Below are positions 1 to 8,002 of a DNA stretch of 27,466 bases, one piece after another. The notes beneath the pieces were generated by a model that saw only the letters and a list, made by a program, of their open reading frames with translations, had not been told where the DNA came from and ran no database searches. Source of the DNA: a virus; IMG/VR virus record IMGVR_UViG_3300005747_000146, positions 1 to 27,466 of that record; one strand, written 5' to 3'. The stretch's first letter is position 1. Each line of letters opens with the position of its first letter. The position numbers were made by a program, and so were the translations under genes.

Positions 1-323
1 TGCCCTGAACCAGAGTGAGATGATGATCCTAAGGCATACATTGTCCAATCAGAGGCAAGTTCAGTAAAGGTATGAGTTGAAGTGTTATATGAAATTGGTG
101 TTGTTGCATAAAGGTTGGTATTATATGGCGCAACCATCATCAGCCAATTATCAGCTGTGCCTGACTGACTATTAGTTTCGTCAGTGTCATAAACCCAATC
201 ACCACCAACTGACCAAATACCAGCATCAGATGAGCTTGTAAGCGTAGTGGTGTATACTACTGCTTCAGGTATAGATACGCCCCCTGAAATATGCACTGCT
301 GGTAATAATGTAGGGACAGCCAT
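1..323 (-). CDS. Putative tail-fibre or structural protein, C-terminus cut off by window edge
   Basis: An open frame on the minus strand starts with ATG at 323 (MAVPTLLPAVHISGG...) and runs off the window after about 107 residues with no stop. The start codon overlaps the stop of the upstream 199-aa gene by one base (TAATG), which suggests translational coupling. The visible part is rich in Ser, Thr, Asn, Gly and aromatic residues and has no charged helical segments, as in beta-structured fibre or head-decoration proteins. I do not recognise a family. Its place at the end of the baseplate and fibre gene string is the only functional hint: a virion surface protein is likely, but this is inference. 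Confidence 0.6.
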   Translation of the reverse strand, partial: MAVPTLLPAVHISGGVSIPEAVVYTTTLTSSSDAGIWSVGGDWVYDTDETNSQSGTADNWLMMVAPYNTNLYATTPISYNTSTHTFTELASDWTMYALGSSSHSGSG

Positions 324-922
324 TAGTTCTTTCCATAGTTTTGAGCAATGTTGCCGAACATGTAGAGACCATCAGAAACGAATGAAACAATATCAGTTGC
401 ATTTGTATTTGCAGTAATCGTAGGATACGTATTACCAGGAAAGCTATAATTGCTACCCCAAGAAATAGTCGTATTTGTACCAGCAGTATTGGCAACACTT
501 ATCATCATAAGATAAGTACCACCATCAACCTTATTCGTTGGATTGCTGATATTATACACAAAATTATCTGCAGTGAGATTTACTCGGACAACAGGCGTAT
601 TTAAGTCCCAAGCAAACGTATTTGCTGGAGAACCTGTTGCGGTCAATGCTATTGACTGATATTGATGCTGCTGTGTATAGGCAGTTGTTGCTCTATCATA
701 ATGAGCGGTATTTGCATTCAGCTTATTATAAGTAACTGCACTATCAGTAATCTTGACTGTGGTTACTGCATTTGTATCAAGTTTAGCAGATGTAACTGCA
801 CCACTCGCCAGCGCATGCGGCGTAATTGCCCCTGCCGCCATATCAGTATTTGCGATAGATCCATCTGTAATATCGATGCTCGTAACTGGAGCAACAGGAG
901 GTCTTGAACCAATATAAGGCAT
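323..922 (-). CDS. Tail-fibre-like structural protein with 10-residue repeats
   Basis: This 199-aa protein has two parts. Residues about 15-75 are a run of degenerate 10-residue repeats of the type GAVTSAKLDT / NAVTTVKITD / SAVTYNKLNA, typical of the shafts of phage tail fibres. Residues about 85-199 form a Ser/Thr/Asn/Gly-rich beta domain (FAWDLNTPVVRVNLTADN, TNTTISWGSNY) that could be a jelly-roll-like tip. Several fibre-associated phage proteins share this plan. The gene lies 12 bp downstream of a small structural gene and overlaps the next one by 1 nt. It probably binds the host surface or decorates the virion. The fibre-like character is clear from the repeats, but the exact role is not known. 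Confidence 0.65.
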   Translation of the reverse strand: MPYIGSRPPVAPVTSIDITDGSIANTDMAAGAITPHALASGAVTSAKLDTNAVTTVKITDSAVTYNKLNANTAHYDRATTAYTQQHQYQSIALTATGSPANTFAWDLNTPVVRVNLTADNFVYNISNPTNKVDGGTYLMMISVANTAGTNTTISWGSNYSFPGNTYPTITANTNATDIVSFVSDGLYMFGNIAQNYGKN

Positions 923-934
923 TTACTTAACTCC

Positions 935-1267
935 TTATGTCTGCTGTAGTAGTGACATTACAGCATCAACAGATGAAGCAGTATTAGATGATACCTTTAA
1001 TGAATCACCAACTGTTAGTACGATCTTTTGATCGCCACCGATTGGCGTGAGAGCACCACCAGAGGGAACTGGTGCGTCTTTAACAATGTAGGTATCATTA
1101 GACCCATCATTGTACACGACATTGACATTAACAGCTGTGCCTGTAACATTAGAAACAGTCAAGCCAATAATTGTCTCGGTTGTTCCTGCTCCTACAATAT
1201 GAGTACCAACAGCGGTCAAGGAATTGCCAACGCCACGGGATGTGAAAGTTTCAAATACGTTTGCCAT
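935..1267 (-). CDS. Small virion structural protein (110 aa)
   Basis: This is a compact, all-beta-looking protein of 110 residues. The segment TETIIGLTVSNVTGTAVNVN is followed by YIVKDAPVPSGGALTPIGGD, then QKIVLTVGDSLKV and a Ser/Ala-rich end. From memory, proteins with the 'TETIIGL...YIVKDAPVP.GGAL...GGDQK' pattern recur in marine phages next to tail and fibre genes and are annotated only as structural. There is no signal peptide or membrane segment. It sits between two other small fibre-region genes on the same strand, with gaps of 5 and 12 bp, so it is surely in the same operon. No enzymatic motif is visible. Confidence 0.65.
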   Translation of the reverse strand: MANVFETFTSRGVGNSLTAVGTHIVGAGTTETIIGLTVSNVTGTAVNVNVVYNDGSNDTYIVKDAPVPSGGALTPIGGDQKIVLTVGDSLKVSSNTASSVDAVMSLLQQT

Positions 1268-1272
1268 TTATC

Positions 1273-1659
1273 CTATCCTAGTGCGATTGCGAAAGCGAGT
1301 GCGTTATCGTCGGATCCTGGTGCTACGCCTTGGATTAGCACTGTTCCGGTAAAGTTTGTATTGGAGGTGACGAGTAATGACCCACCCTGAATATTTGTAT
1401 TAGCACCATTAATTTGAGTGTTAGATGTGACGAGGAACGATCCGCCACGAATATTTGTATTAGCACCAGTAATCTGTGTATGGGTTGAGAATACAGTGTT
1501 AGCTCTCGTAATTGATGTATTGCTACCTACACTGAATGAGTTTGCACTCACGACATTTGCCGTAGGATTGATTGCAAACAGATTCGTAAATGATTGGTTT
1601 GACCTTATTCGCCAAACATCAAAAGTGTCGGTTAGCCCTACATTAGCGACCTGGCCCAT
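1273..1659 (-). CDS. Repeat-containing fibre-like structural protein (128 aa)
   Basis: The N-terminal part (MGQVANVGLTDTFDVWRIRSNQ, then NLFAINPTANVV) resembles the opening of phage fibre or trimerising structural proteins. It is followed by two near-identical 20-residue repeats (TQITGANTNIRGGSFLVTSN and TQINGANTNIQGGSLLVTSN) and a partial third copy (TNFTGTVLIQG). Such Asn/Gly/Thr ladders usually form beta-solenoids or triple-stranded fibre shafts. The protein lies 2 bp downstream of a small coiled-coil gene and 5 bp upstream of the 110-aa structural gene. A TATAAATA motif 74 bp upstream, inside the preceding gene, could give it its own late promoter. The receptor, if any, is unknown. Confidence 0.65.
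   Translation of the reverse strand: MGQVANVGLTDTFDVWRIRSNQSFTNLFAINPTANVVSANSFSVGSNTSITRANTVFSTHTQITGANTNIRGGSFLVTSNTQINGANTNIQGGSLLVTSNTNFTGTVLIQGVAPGSDDNALAFAIALG
1368..1490 (-). repeat. Two 60-bp tandem coding repeats
   Basis: Two tandem copies of a 60-bp unit encode the 20-residue ladder of the 128-aa fibre-like protein. The segment coding for GANTNI is nearly identical in the two copies, starting near 1389 and 1449. A degenerate third copy follows. The period is exactly 20 codons, so unit gain or loss would stay in frame. Confidence 0.6.
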
Positions 1660-1661
1660 AT

Positions 1662-1874
1662 TCAGTTACCTTTTTGAGAAGAAATTACTAACTTTAACAT
1701 CTCACGTAATTCTCCAAGTTCTTCTTTAATACTATTTATATCGCTCAAAATATTATTTTGTTTCTGCTTTTTGATTTTGTATGCTTCGAGCGCAGCATTA
1801 TCGACAGAAAGAATTGCTCCTGACGATTCGTCTCTCTTAAAACCATCAACGTCTTTAATTGCTTGTAGCTTCAT
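1662..1874 (-). CDS. Small coiled-coil structural or accessory protein (70 aa)
   Basis: This 70-aa protein begins MKLQAIKDVDGFKRDESSGA, and its second half (KIKKQKQNNILSDINSIKEELGELREMLKLVI) shows clear heptad spacing of Ile, Leu and Met, that is, a coiled coil of about 30 residues. Very similar short proteins lie in the baseplate and fibre regions of T4-like marine phages without an assigned role. It begins 11 bp after the stop of the 2034-aa structural gene and ends 2 bp before the 128-aa fibre-like gene, all in one orientation. It may be an oligomerisation or assembly factor, but this is a guess from the coiled coil and the position only. Confidence 0.6.
   Translation of the reverse strand: MKLQAIKDVDGFKRDESSGAILSVDNAALEAYKIKKQKQNNILSDINSIKEELGELREMLKLVISSQKGN
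1733..1740 (-). promoter_or_regulatory. Possible late promoter (TATAAATA), inside a coding region
   Basis: An exact T4-type late promoter octamer is read on the minus strand, 74 bp upstream of the 128-aa fibre-like gene. It lies within the 70-aa gene (codons for DINSI), so it may be chance. It has the correct strand to boost the last three or four structural genes. Confidence 0.3.
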
Positions 1875-1885
1875 TTATTTATTTC

Positions 1886-4800
1886 CTAGATTTGGAGCGC
1901 TACAGCTCGGAAGTCACGGATCCGAGGCACACGAGATGTTGATGTTGAAAGCAAGACAACCTTAATTTTGAATCTCTTGAATCCAGTAAATGTCACGCCA
2001 TCAGTTGTTGTATACTGCACCTCGCCGTTATCTCCAGTGAGATTGGCAGTTGGTAGTGTATATTCATACTCTTCGAAGTCTTGTTGATTTTCACTATCAG
2101 AGTATACTGTTGCTGGTGTAACCTGAGTCATATCGATCCAAGTTTTGTCATCCATATCCTGGCCATCTTCACCATTCAAGAGTTTTGCATAGACCTTGAT
2201 TGTAGCAGTGGCTGGCTTATATGCACCGACAAACACCTTGAGATCTTCAGCGTCTTGGCCATCATCAAGCGTAACTGTTCTCATTACATATCGAGCAAGA
2301 GCATTACCAACATCCTGCGTATCTTCATTTGTTGAATCGTTGTTAATCAGGTTTTCAACTGTAAGAACTGCTGCTCTATCATTGTCAATAACAGGAGACA
2401 ACTCAGACTGACTGTTACCCAAAGTAAACCTTACTTCACCAGACTTCTGGCTTGAGATATTTGCGACCTCATTCGATCTACTAAAGATATATTTACGGTT
2501 AGCATAGATATTGTCACCAGAGATATTGAATGTTCTGAATGCAGTGTCAAGAGATGCTGGAGCTGTTGCAAACTTGGCAGTCGCAGACAATGATGTTCCA
2601 TCAGGAATCAGTTTACCTACTCTTGCATTAAACAAGTCAGCATTTAGATTTTCAACTGTTTTGATTCTCGCATCAAGCCCAGAAATCTGACCACGAACCC
2701 AAGTATTGGCTGCGAATGAACCGCTTGGCTCGCTGAGATGCAAGAATGTATTTGACTGTGTTACTGCGTCATAGAAGTATACTTTACCAGTTGGTGTTGT
2801 TACACTATGAATAGTAGCAGTAGTTCCTGTAGCAGAACCATCTGCGTTCATAACTGTTATAGTGTCACCAGCCTGGAACTTAGTAGCTGTAGTAACTTCT
2901 TTGACTCTGACAGTATTAGCACTATTGAATGTTAGAACACCATTTGCACCTGTACCAGATCCTGCAGTACTCAGTAGACTGAGTCCTACGTTTGCACTTG
3001 GCTGAGAAGTAAAGGTAATTGTAGATTCACCATGAACAGTTTCCCCAACTCGATTGAAGATTGAGATACTGTCAGTATTTGCAAGAGTAAAGTATTCCTT
3101 ATCAACATTTTTGAATACCGCTGTACCAGTTTGGTTTGACCCAAAGTTAGCGAAATACAACTTAAACTTCAGATCTTCTTCCTGAACAGGAGTATACTGC
3201 AGATCATTGGCAGAAGCGAATAACATACCAGCAGCTGGCTGTTTGGTAATTCTGTTTCCTGTAATGAAATCATCTTCACCGAGCCTTGCAGTCCAAACTG
3301 CAACATTTGGATTGTTGCCGCCAGGTTTAACTTTTATAGCATATTGCTCGCCTCGAAGCAGATAAATTGGCGTTTCAAAAATGATTGGTGTAGGAGCTGA
3401 ACCGTCATCGCTGACATTGATATCAGCTGCGGGAACTTCTATCTTACTAAATGGGACAACTCGGTTTGTGAGATAAGATGTTGATGGATCAACCTCAATA
3501 ATTTCTAACTGAACAGGTAGAGTTGGATCTTTTGTCCTAAAGTAAAGATCAACCTTAGTTAAGAAAGCTGCACTGCTCGAGCTTGAATTACCATCATCAA
3601 CTCTAAATGATTGTGCGATTGGGTCGCCACCATCACCACCATCACCAGCATCACCATCACCATCACCACCACTGTCTGCAGGTGGTGGGAAGGCAACGAA
3701 GCTCGAAGAAGTTCTTGTATCAAAAACTTGCCTTGAAGAAACATCAATATCTCTTGTAGAAATAACAGCGCCTTGCTTGAATACTTCTAGACCCTGTGCA
3801 CTATAAACAGCAGCTGTTGATGTTGTGAATAGCCCCTGTAATGTTTCGTTTGTTGGGCTATCAGATAACCTCAACCTTAGATTACCATTCAAAAATCTAA
3901 GTTGATCGTTGTTGGGTAGCCGGAAGATACCATAGACATTACCGTTTGCATCGCTCAAAAGATTTGAGCCTTCATTTGCAGTATTTGCAAAAGAAGAATC
4001 TGTTGGAGTGATATAAGATGTTACATCCTCGTTATCGAAGAAAGCATACAAACGAGTGCTTGGCTTCATGCCAGAAGCATTAAATTGAATTTCACGTGAC
4101 CTCATATGAGGAATAATATTCAAATCTTGAATTGACTCGCCAAGATCAGTTTGTCTTAGCTGACCAGCCTGTACTACAAGCTGAGTGCCAGAACGCCTCT
4201 GATTCGTAACAGTAGTAATACCAGCGGCATTAATATTAGTTGCAACATTAACAGTATTCCAACCATTCCATTGGGTACCGACTTGGTTTGCAATTTGCTG
4301 TAGAGCTTCTGCAAAATTACCAAAATCAATTTGAACGGCAGGTGCCACTGTTACATCCTGCCAGTAGTCAGTGTCAGGATTCAGAGTTAGCTGGCCTCTA
4401 TAACTATAAAATAATCCGGCTGCATTTCTTGTCGTAGAAGCAGTAGATTGATCAATAGCTAGACTATGAGTATATGGTAGCGTAATGAGTTTACCAGCTG
4501 CTGGCGATGCAACAGAAGAAACTGCCCTTGAAGTAGAGGAAGTACCACCAACAACATTAGCTGAGGTTGTGAATGTGCCACTTACGTTTTCAAGATAAAG
4601 TCTTGTTCCAACTTGATACACGAGCGTACCAGAGGCAGCGCCCTGTGTAACTGTTTCGCCGTTAGAATATGAACCAGAAACAGCAATTGTAACTGTTGTA
4701 TCTTTAGAAGTTGCAGTTGCATTTGTTGAGTTTGCTGAGAGGAACTCTAGCTGGATATCATCAATTTTATATGATGGTCTCGCTTCTTTCTTATCTCTAT

Positions 4801-7800
4801 CGATAGAAATTTTATATCCCTCGTTATAGAAATCAGAAGAAGTAAAGTCAACAAACTGATCAACGATAATACCGTTCTTGAATCGATCAATACCAGAACC
4901 GTCGGCAAGGAACAGAGACTTTGTATCTGCTTCAAGTAGAGAAAGCGAGGTATAATATTCGAGATTGTCAATTCTTTCTTCAAGACCACCAATATCACGC
5001 ATTGTGTATCTGCGAATACGTCGAGGCTCAATACGAACTGCAAGATCTGCTCTGCCCTGTTTTGCGGTTGCTGTTGAAATCCTACCAGCATTTTCTTGTG
5101 GTAATGATGGATATGGCTTCACGTGGACAATGGCAATGGTCATACCATCAGCAGCTTGTGCTGGTGTTCTTGGCTCAAGGTCGGGAACACCCTTGATAAC
5201 ATGTACATTACCAGTTTTTGTAATTACAATTCTATCTCTTCTTGGGAGATAATACTGATAATCAATTGTGAAGTTTTCGTTTGGAGCAGGATAACGTAGT
5301 CCACTTGCTGGCTCAACAACTGCAGTTGAGGTTGCTGGGTTTCTTGTAATATTTGTTATAGATGATACGTTATTTGCAGTATCTGTTATACGAGGACGAA
5401 TATCGATGCAATTTCTAAGATCGAATCTATTGCCTGTTGTTGGTGAAGTAAACACAGGGATCTCAGCAGTTTGAATTGCATTAGTATTTGCTGTATTCAC
5501 ATCATCAATAGGATATGAATCTACAGAGAAGTAACCAACACCAGATGATGTATCGTGAGTGAAGAAGTCAAGTTTAACAAGATATACGTTACCGTTTGCA
5601 ATCGTATGTGTAGAACCTGGCTTCAGAAGAAGTTTTGAGTGCGTATACAGATTATCACGCATACCTGTATCGAGTTCAAACTCTCTTGTTACATCTGTGC
5701 CTTCGCTTGTATTTGCGAAGTAAGTGTTGCCTGTTTTTACTCGAATTTCACGTAGCTTGTGTCCATCAGAAAGACCAAGGTTATATGGACCAGAAGTTCC
5801 AGGCGAACCAACCTGTGTATTTGAGTGTCCCTGCGAAATATTCAGCTCAACATAGCGACCTTCGTTAATGGTCTTAGCAATTTCTTGACCGTTTTGCTTT
5901 TTCAGTTTGGCAAATACTCTTGCTGTTGTACCAGATGAAAGAGTTTCATCAATGTCAATAGATGCTTGTGTTGAAGAGTCAATCGTAACAGATCTTGAAC
6001 CACCATCACCACCAACACCAGAAAGGTTGATTACCTGTCCTGGCTGGAATGATTTGGTAAGAGCGCCAGCTGTTGCATTTAGCCCAAGCTCGTAGGTTGT
6101 GAATGAGTTTGTTGCAACACTGTTAATTGTGAACGTATTTGAGTAACCAGCAACGGCAATGACCTCACCAACATTAAGTTTGGAAGATGCGCCTGTGAAG
6201 CTGATTGTATGGCCCTGATCAGAAAGTGTAGCTGTTCCAAGAGTGGCAGAGCTCGTCGCCGAACCCTTGAGAACCATATGGAAATTTGCTTTCTTGTTTG
6301 TTGCACTTACGGCACCAGTTGATAAATTGAAGATCTCATCTGCGCCATCGGTTGTAACTGTAACAGTACCATCGGCAGCAAGCGTAACATCAAATTCATC
6401 ATAGAAGATGAAGTCATTATCAATCGTAGTTCCATCTGCTTCACGAACTGTTTTGACATAAGAAGATGGAATATTAAATACGCCAGTATTAAACTTGGTT
6501 TCAATAAGTACAGTATTACCACTTGTCACTACAGTGTCTGCAACACCATCATATGTGCTATCATCAAAGTAAACGCCACGGACTGCACTGATATTGTTTG
6601 CAGTCTCTACGATGTCATAAATGTACATGTTATATGTACAATCAGCATCACCCTTTTCGCCGGATGAATGTTCAAATGCTCTTATACGAGCTTCACCAAT
6701 TTTTGTTCTGCCAGTAACACTTGAGGTAGAGAATGTACCGTTTGAAATCGCATTGAATGGAGTATTGTAGAAAGAAACTCTATCGTGACCATTGATATCC
6801 CATGTGCCAACTGCTTCATTCACCTGAATATAGTTGCCATACTGCATTGTAATAGGTAGATCATCAACTGTTTCGTAATCTGTACCCTTATCAACTGCAG
6901 CGACACGAGATGATACAAGATCAGTTTCAAATCCTTTGATGTATGCCTTACCTGGAGCAACTGTCACTACGAGTTTATTTGAATCGCCGCCCTGGCCAGC
7001 AGTATAGTAACCACCATTATTTGCACTGTTAAGATGTTCTCTTACCTTTGCATATAAACCCTTTACGATATAATCACCGGATTCGTCGTAGGTTCTTCTT
7101 GCAATGTATTCGTTAATGATTGAATACATTGGCTTATCTTGTTTCATATACGGATCGCCGTTCTTAATCCGCATTCTTTCTACAAAGTTTGCATCGTCAA
7201 CATCAGTGAGATTTTTGACGGTAAGAACAGGAGTTAGCTTAAGACGATTGGCGCCTGGAGCCGCATAGTTGTATGCGCCCTGCGCTGGATCGAGTAGAGT
7301 TGTATCGGTGTCAGAGTTGACAAGAGTTTCGTTGATTGTAAAACCGACTTTGGCATTTGTGTTTGCATCATATCGGCCAATAATTGTATTAGATGTTGGA
7401 ACACGAATGAAGTGATCCTTGGCATATAAAATACCTTCGCCGAAAATAATTCTCGAACCCGTACCAGTTGCAGTAACGGTTGCGTTTGCTGTAACAACAT
7501 TAGCAGAAAGAGCAGTATTAGATGTTAGAACTTCTCCGCTCTGAAATGCAGCAGTTGTTCCAGCCGTTCCTGATCCAGTATATCGAATGTAAAGAGTTTT
7601 GATATTAGGATTGTTTGCCTCAGCACCATCGAGAGAATCAAGAACATAAGCTGTCACGCCACTTGTTGCGCCAGTAACAATTGAGCCAACGAAAGCAGCG
7701 GCATTTACTGTTGTTCCAGATGAATCTGCATCTCTCAGTTTGACGAATTTTGCATTTCTATCATATACCATTTCGAGTCCACGAACAGTACTACCTTCTT

Positions 7801-7990
7801 TGAAGATATGTTCGCCAAACCTATCGATCTGGTTCTGGAGAATGGTTTGCAGCTGAGTAAGCTCACGTGCCTGAACTGCTAGCCCAGGACGAAATAGCAC
7901 TCGATGAAAATTTTTTGACTCGTCAAAATCATCATAGTATGGATCGACGTTGAGGTTTGTCGATAATGATGCGGTATTTGCAAATGCCAT
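1886..7990 (-). CDS. Giant DUF4815-like baseplate/tail structural protein (2034 aa)
   Basis: This is the largest gene in the window. The N-terminus (YYDDFDESKNFHRVLFRPG, then AVQARELTQLQTILQNQIDR) is what I recall as the DUF4815 signature of large phage structural proteins. A conserved central block follows near residue 1030 (RRYTMRDIGGLEERIDNLEYY). An Asp/Gly-rich linker lies around residues 1440-1460 (GGDGDGDAGDGGDGGD), followed by a beta-rich C-terminal half. The protein is low in Cys and rich in Asn, Thr and Ser, and carries several short 'TGATSGVTAYV'-like beta units. Its place right after gp7 and gp8 matches where T4 encodes gp9, gp10 and gp11, so it may be the outer baseplate component that holds fibres. 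Sequence similarity to T4 gp10 is not evident to me. The structural assignment is firm; the gp10-like role is inferred. Confidence 0.75.
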   Translation of the reverse strand: MAFANTASLSTNLNVDPYYDDFDESKNFHRVLFRPGLAVQARELTQLQTILQNQIDRFGEHIFKEGSTVRGLEMVYDRNAKFVKLRDADSSGTTVNAAAFVGSIVTGATSGVTAYVLDSLDGAEANNPNIKTLYIRYTGSGTAGTTAAFQSGEVLTSNTALSANVVTANATVTATGTGSRIIFGEGILYAKDHFIRVPTSNTIIGRYDANTNAKVGFTINETLVNSDTDTTLLDPAQGAYNYAAPGANRLKLTPVLTVKNLTDVDDANFVERMRIKNGDPYMKQDKPMYSIINEYIARRTYDESGDYIVKGLYAKVREHLNSANNGGYYTAGQGGDSNKLVVTVAPGKAYIKGFETDLVSSRVAAVDKGTDYETVDDLPITMQYGNYIQVNEAVGTWDINGHDRVSFYNTPFNAISNGTFSTSSVTGRTKIGEARIRAFEHSSGEKGDADCTYNMYIYDIVETANNISAVRGVYFDDSTYDGVADTVVTSGNTVLIETKFNTGVFNIPSSYVKTVREADGTTIDNDFIFYDEFDVTLAADGTVTVTTDGADEIFNLSTGAVSATNKKANFHMVLKGSATSSATLGTATLSDQGHTISFTGASSKLNVGEVIAVAGYSNTFTINSVATNSFTTYELGLNATAGALTKSFQPGQVINLSGVGGDGGSRSVTIDSSTQASIDIDETLSSGTTARVFAKLKKQNGQEIAKTINEGRYVELNISQGHSNTQVGSPGTSGPYNLGLSDGHKLREIRVKTGNTYFANTSEGTDVTREFELDTGMRDNLYTHSKLLLKPGSTHTIANGNVYLVKLDFFTHDTSSGVGYFSVDSYPIDDVNTANTNAIQTAEIPVFTSPTTGNRFDLRNCIDIRPRITDTANNVSSITNITRNPATSTAVVEPASGLRYPAPNENFTIDYQYYLPRRDRIVITKTGNVHVIKGVPDLEPRTPAQAADGMTIAIVHVKPYPSLPQENAGRISTATAKQGRADLAVRIEPRRIRRYTMRDIGGLEERIDNLEYYTSLSLLEADTKSLFLADGSGIDRFKNGIIVDQFVDFTSSDFYNEGYKISIDRDKKEARPSYKIDDIQLEFLSANSTNATATSKDTTVTIAVSGSYSNGETVTQGAASGTLVYQVGTRLYLENVSGTFTTSANVVGGTSSTSRAVSSVASPAAGKLITLPYTHSLAIDQSTASTTRNAAGLFYSYRGQLTLNPDTDYWQDVTVAPAVQIDFGNFAEALQQIANQVGTQWNGWNTVNVATNINAAGITTVTNQRRSGTQLVVQAGQLRQTDLGESIQDLNIIPHMRSREIQFNASGMKPSTRLYAFFDNEDVTSYITPTDSSFANTANEGSNLLSDANGNVYGIFRLPNNDQLRFLNGNLRLRLSDSPTNETLQGLFTTSTAAVYSAQGLEVFKQGAVISTRDIDVSSRQVFDTRTSSSFVAFPPPADSGGDGDGDAGDGGDGGDPIAQSFRVDDGNSSSSSAAFLTKVDLYFRTKDPTLPVQLEIIEVDPSTSYLTNRVVPFSKIEVPAADINVSDDGSAPTPIIFETPIYLLRGEQYAIKVKPGGNNPNVAVWTARLGEDDFITGNRITKQPAAGMLFASANDLQYTPVQEEDLKFKLYFANFGSNQTGTAVFKNVDKEYFTLANTDSISIFNRVGETVHGESTITFTSQPSANVGLSLLSTAGSGTGANGVLTFNSANTVRVKEVTTATKFQAGDTITVMNADGSATGTTATIHSVTTPTGKVYFYDAVTQSNTFLHLSEPSGSFAANTWVRGQISGLDARIKTVENLNADLFNARVGKLIPDGTSLSATAKFATAPASLDTAFRTFNISGDNIYANRKYIFSRSNEVANISSQKSGEVRFTLGNSQSELSPVIDNDRAAVLTVENLINNDSTNEDTQDVGNALARYVMRTVTLDDGQDAEDLKVFVGAYKPATATIKVYAKLLNGEDGQDMDDKTWIDMTQVTPATVYSDSENQQDFEEYEYTLPTANLTGDNGEVQYTTTDGVTFTGFKRFKIKVVLLSTSTSRVPRIRDFRAVALQI

Positions 7991-8002
7991 TCTTTGTAAT
8001 CC

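Noticed and set aside
3624-3672. Short trinucleotide-like repeats (ccatcaccaccatcac) resembling a CRISPR or microsatellite
   Set aside because: They are the codons for the Asp/Gly-rich hinge of the 2034-aa protein, in frame and without spacers.
4921-5252. Two overlapping plus-strand open frames inside the 2034-aa gene
   Set aside because: They have no family resemblance and lie opposite the conserved RRYTMRDIGGLEERIDNLEYY block, so they are shadows.
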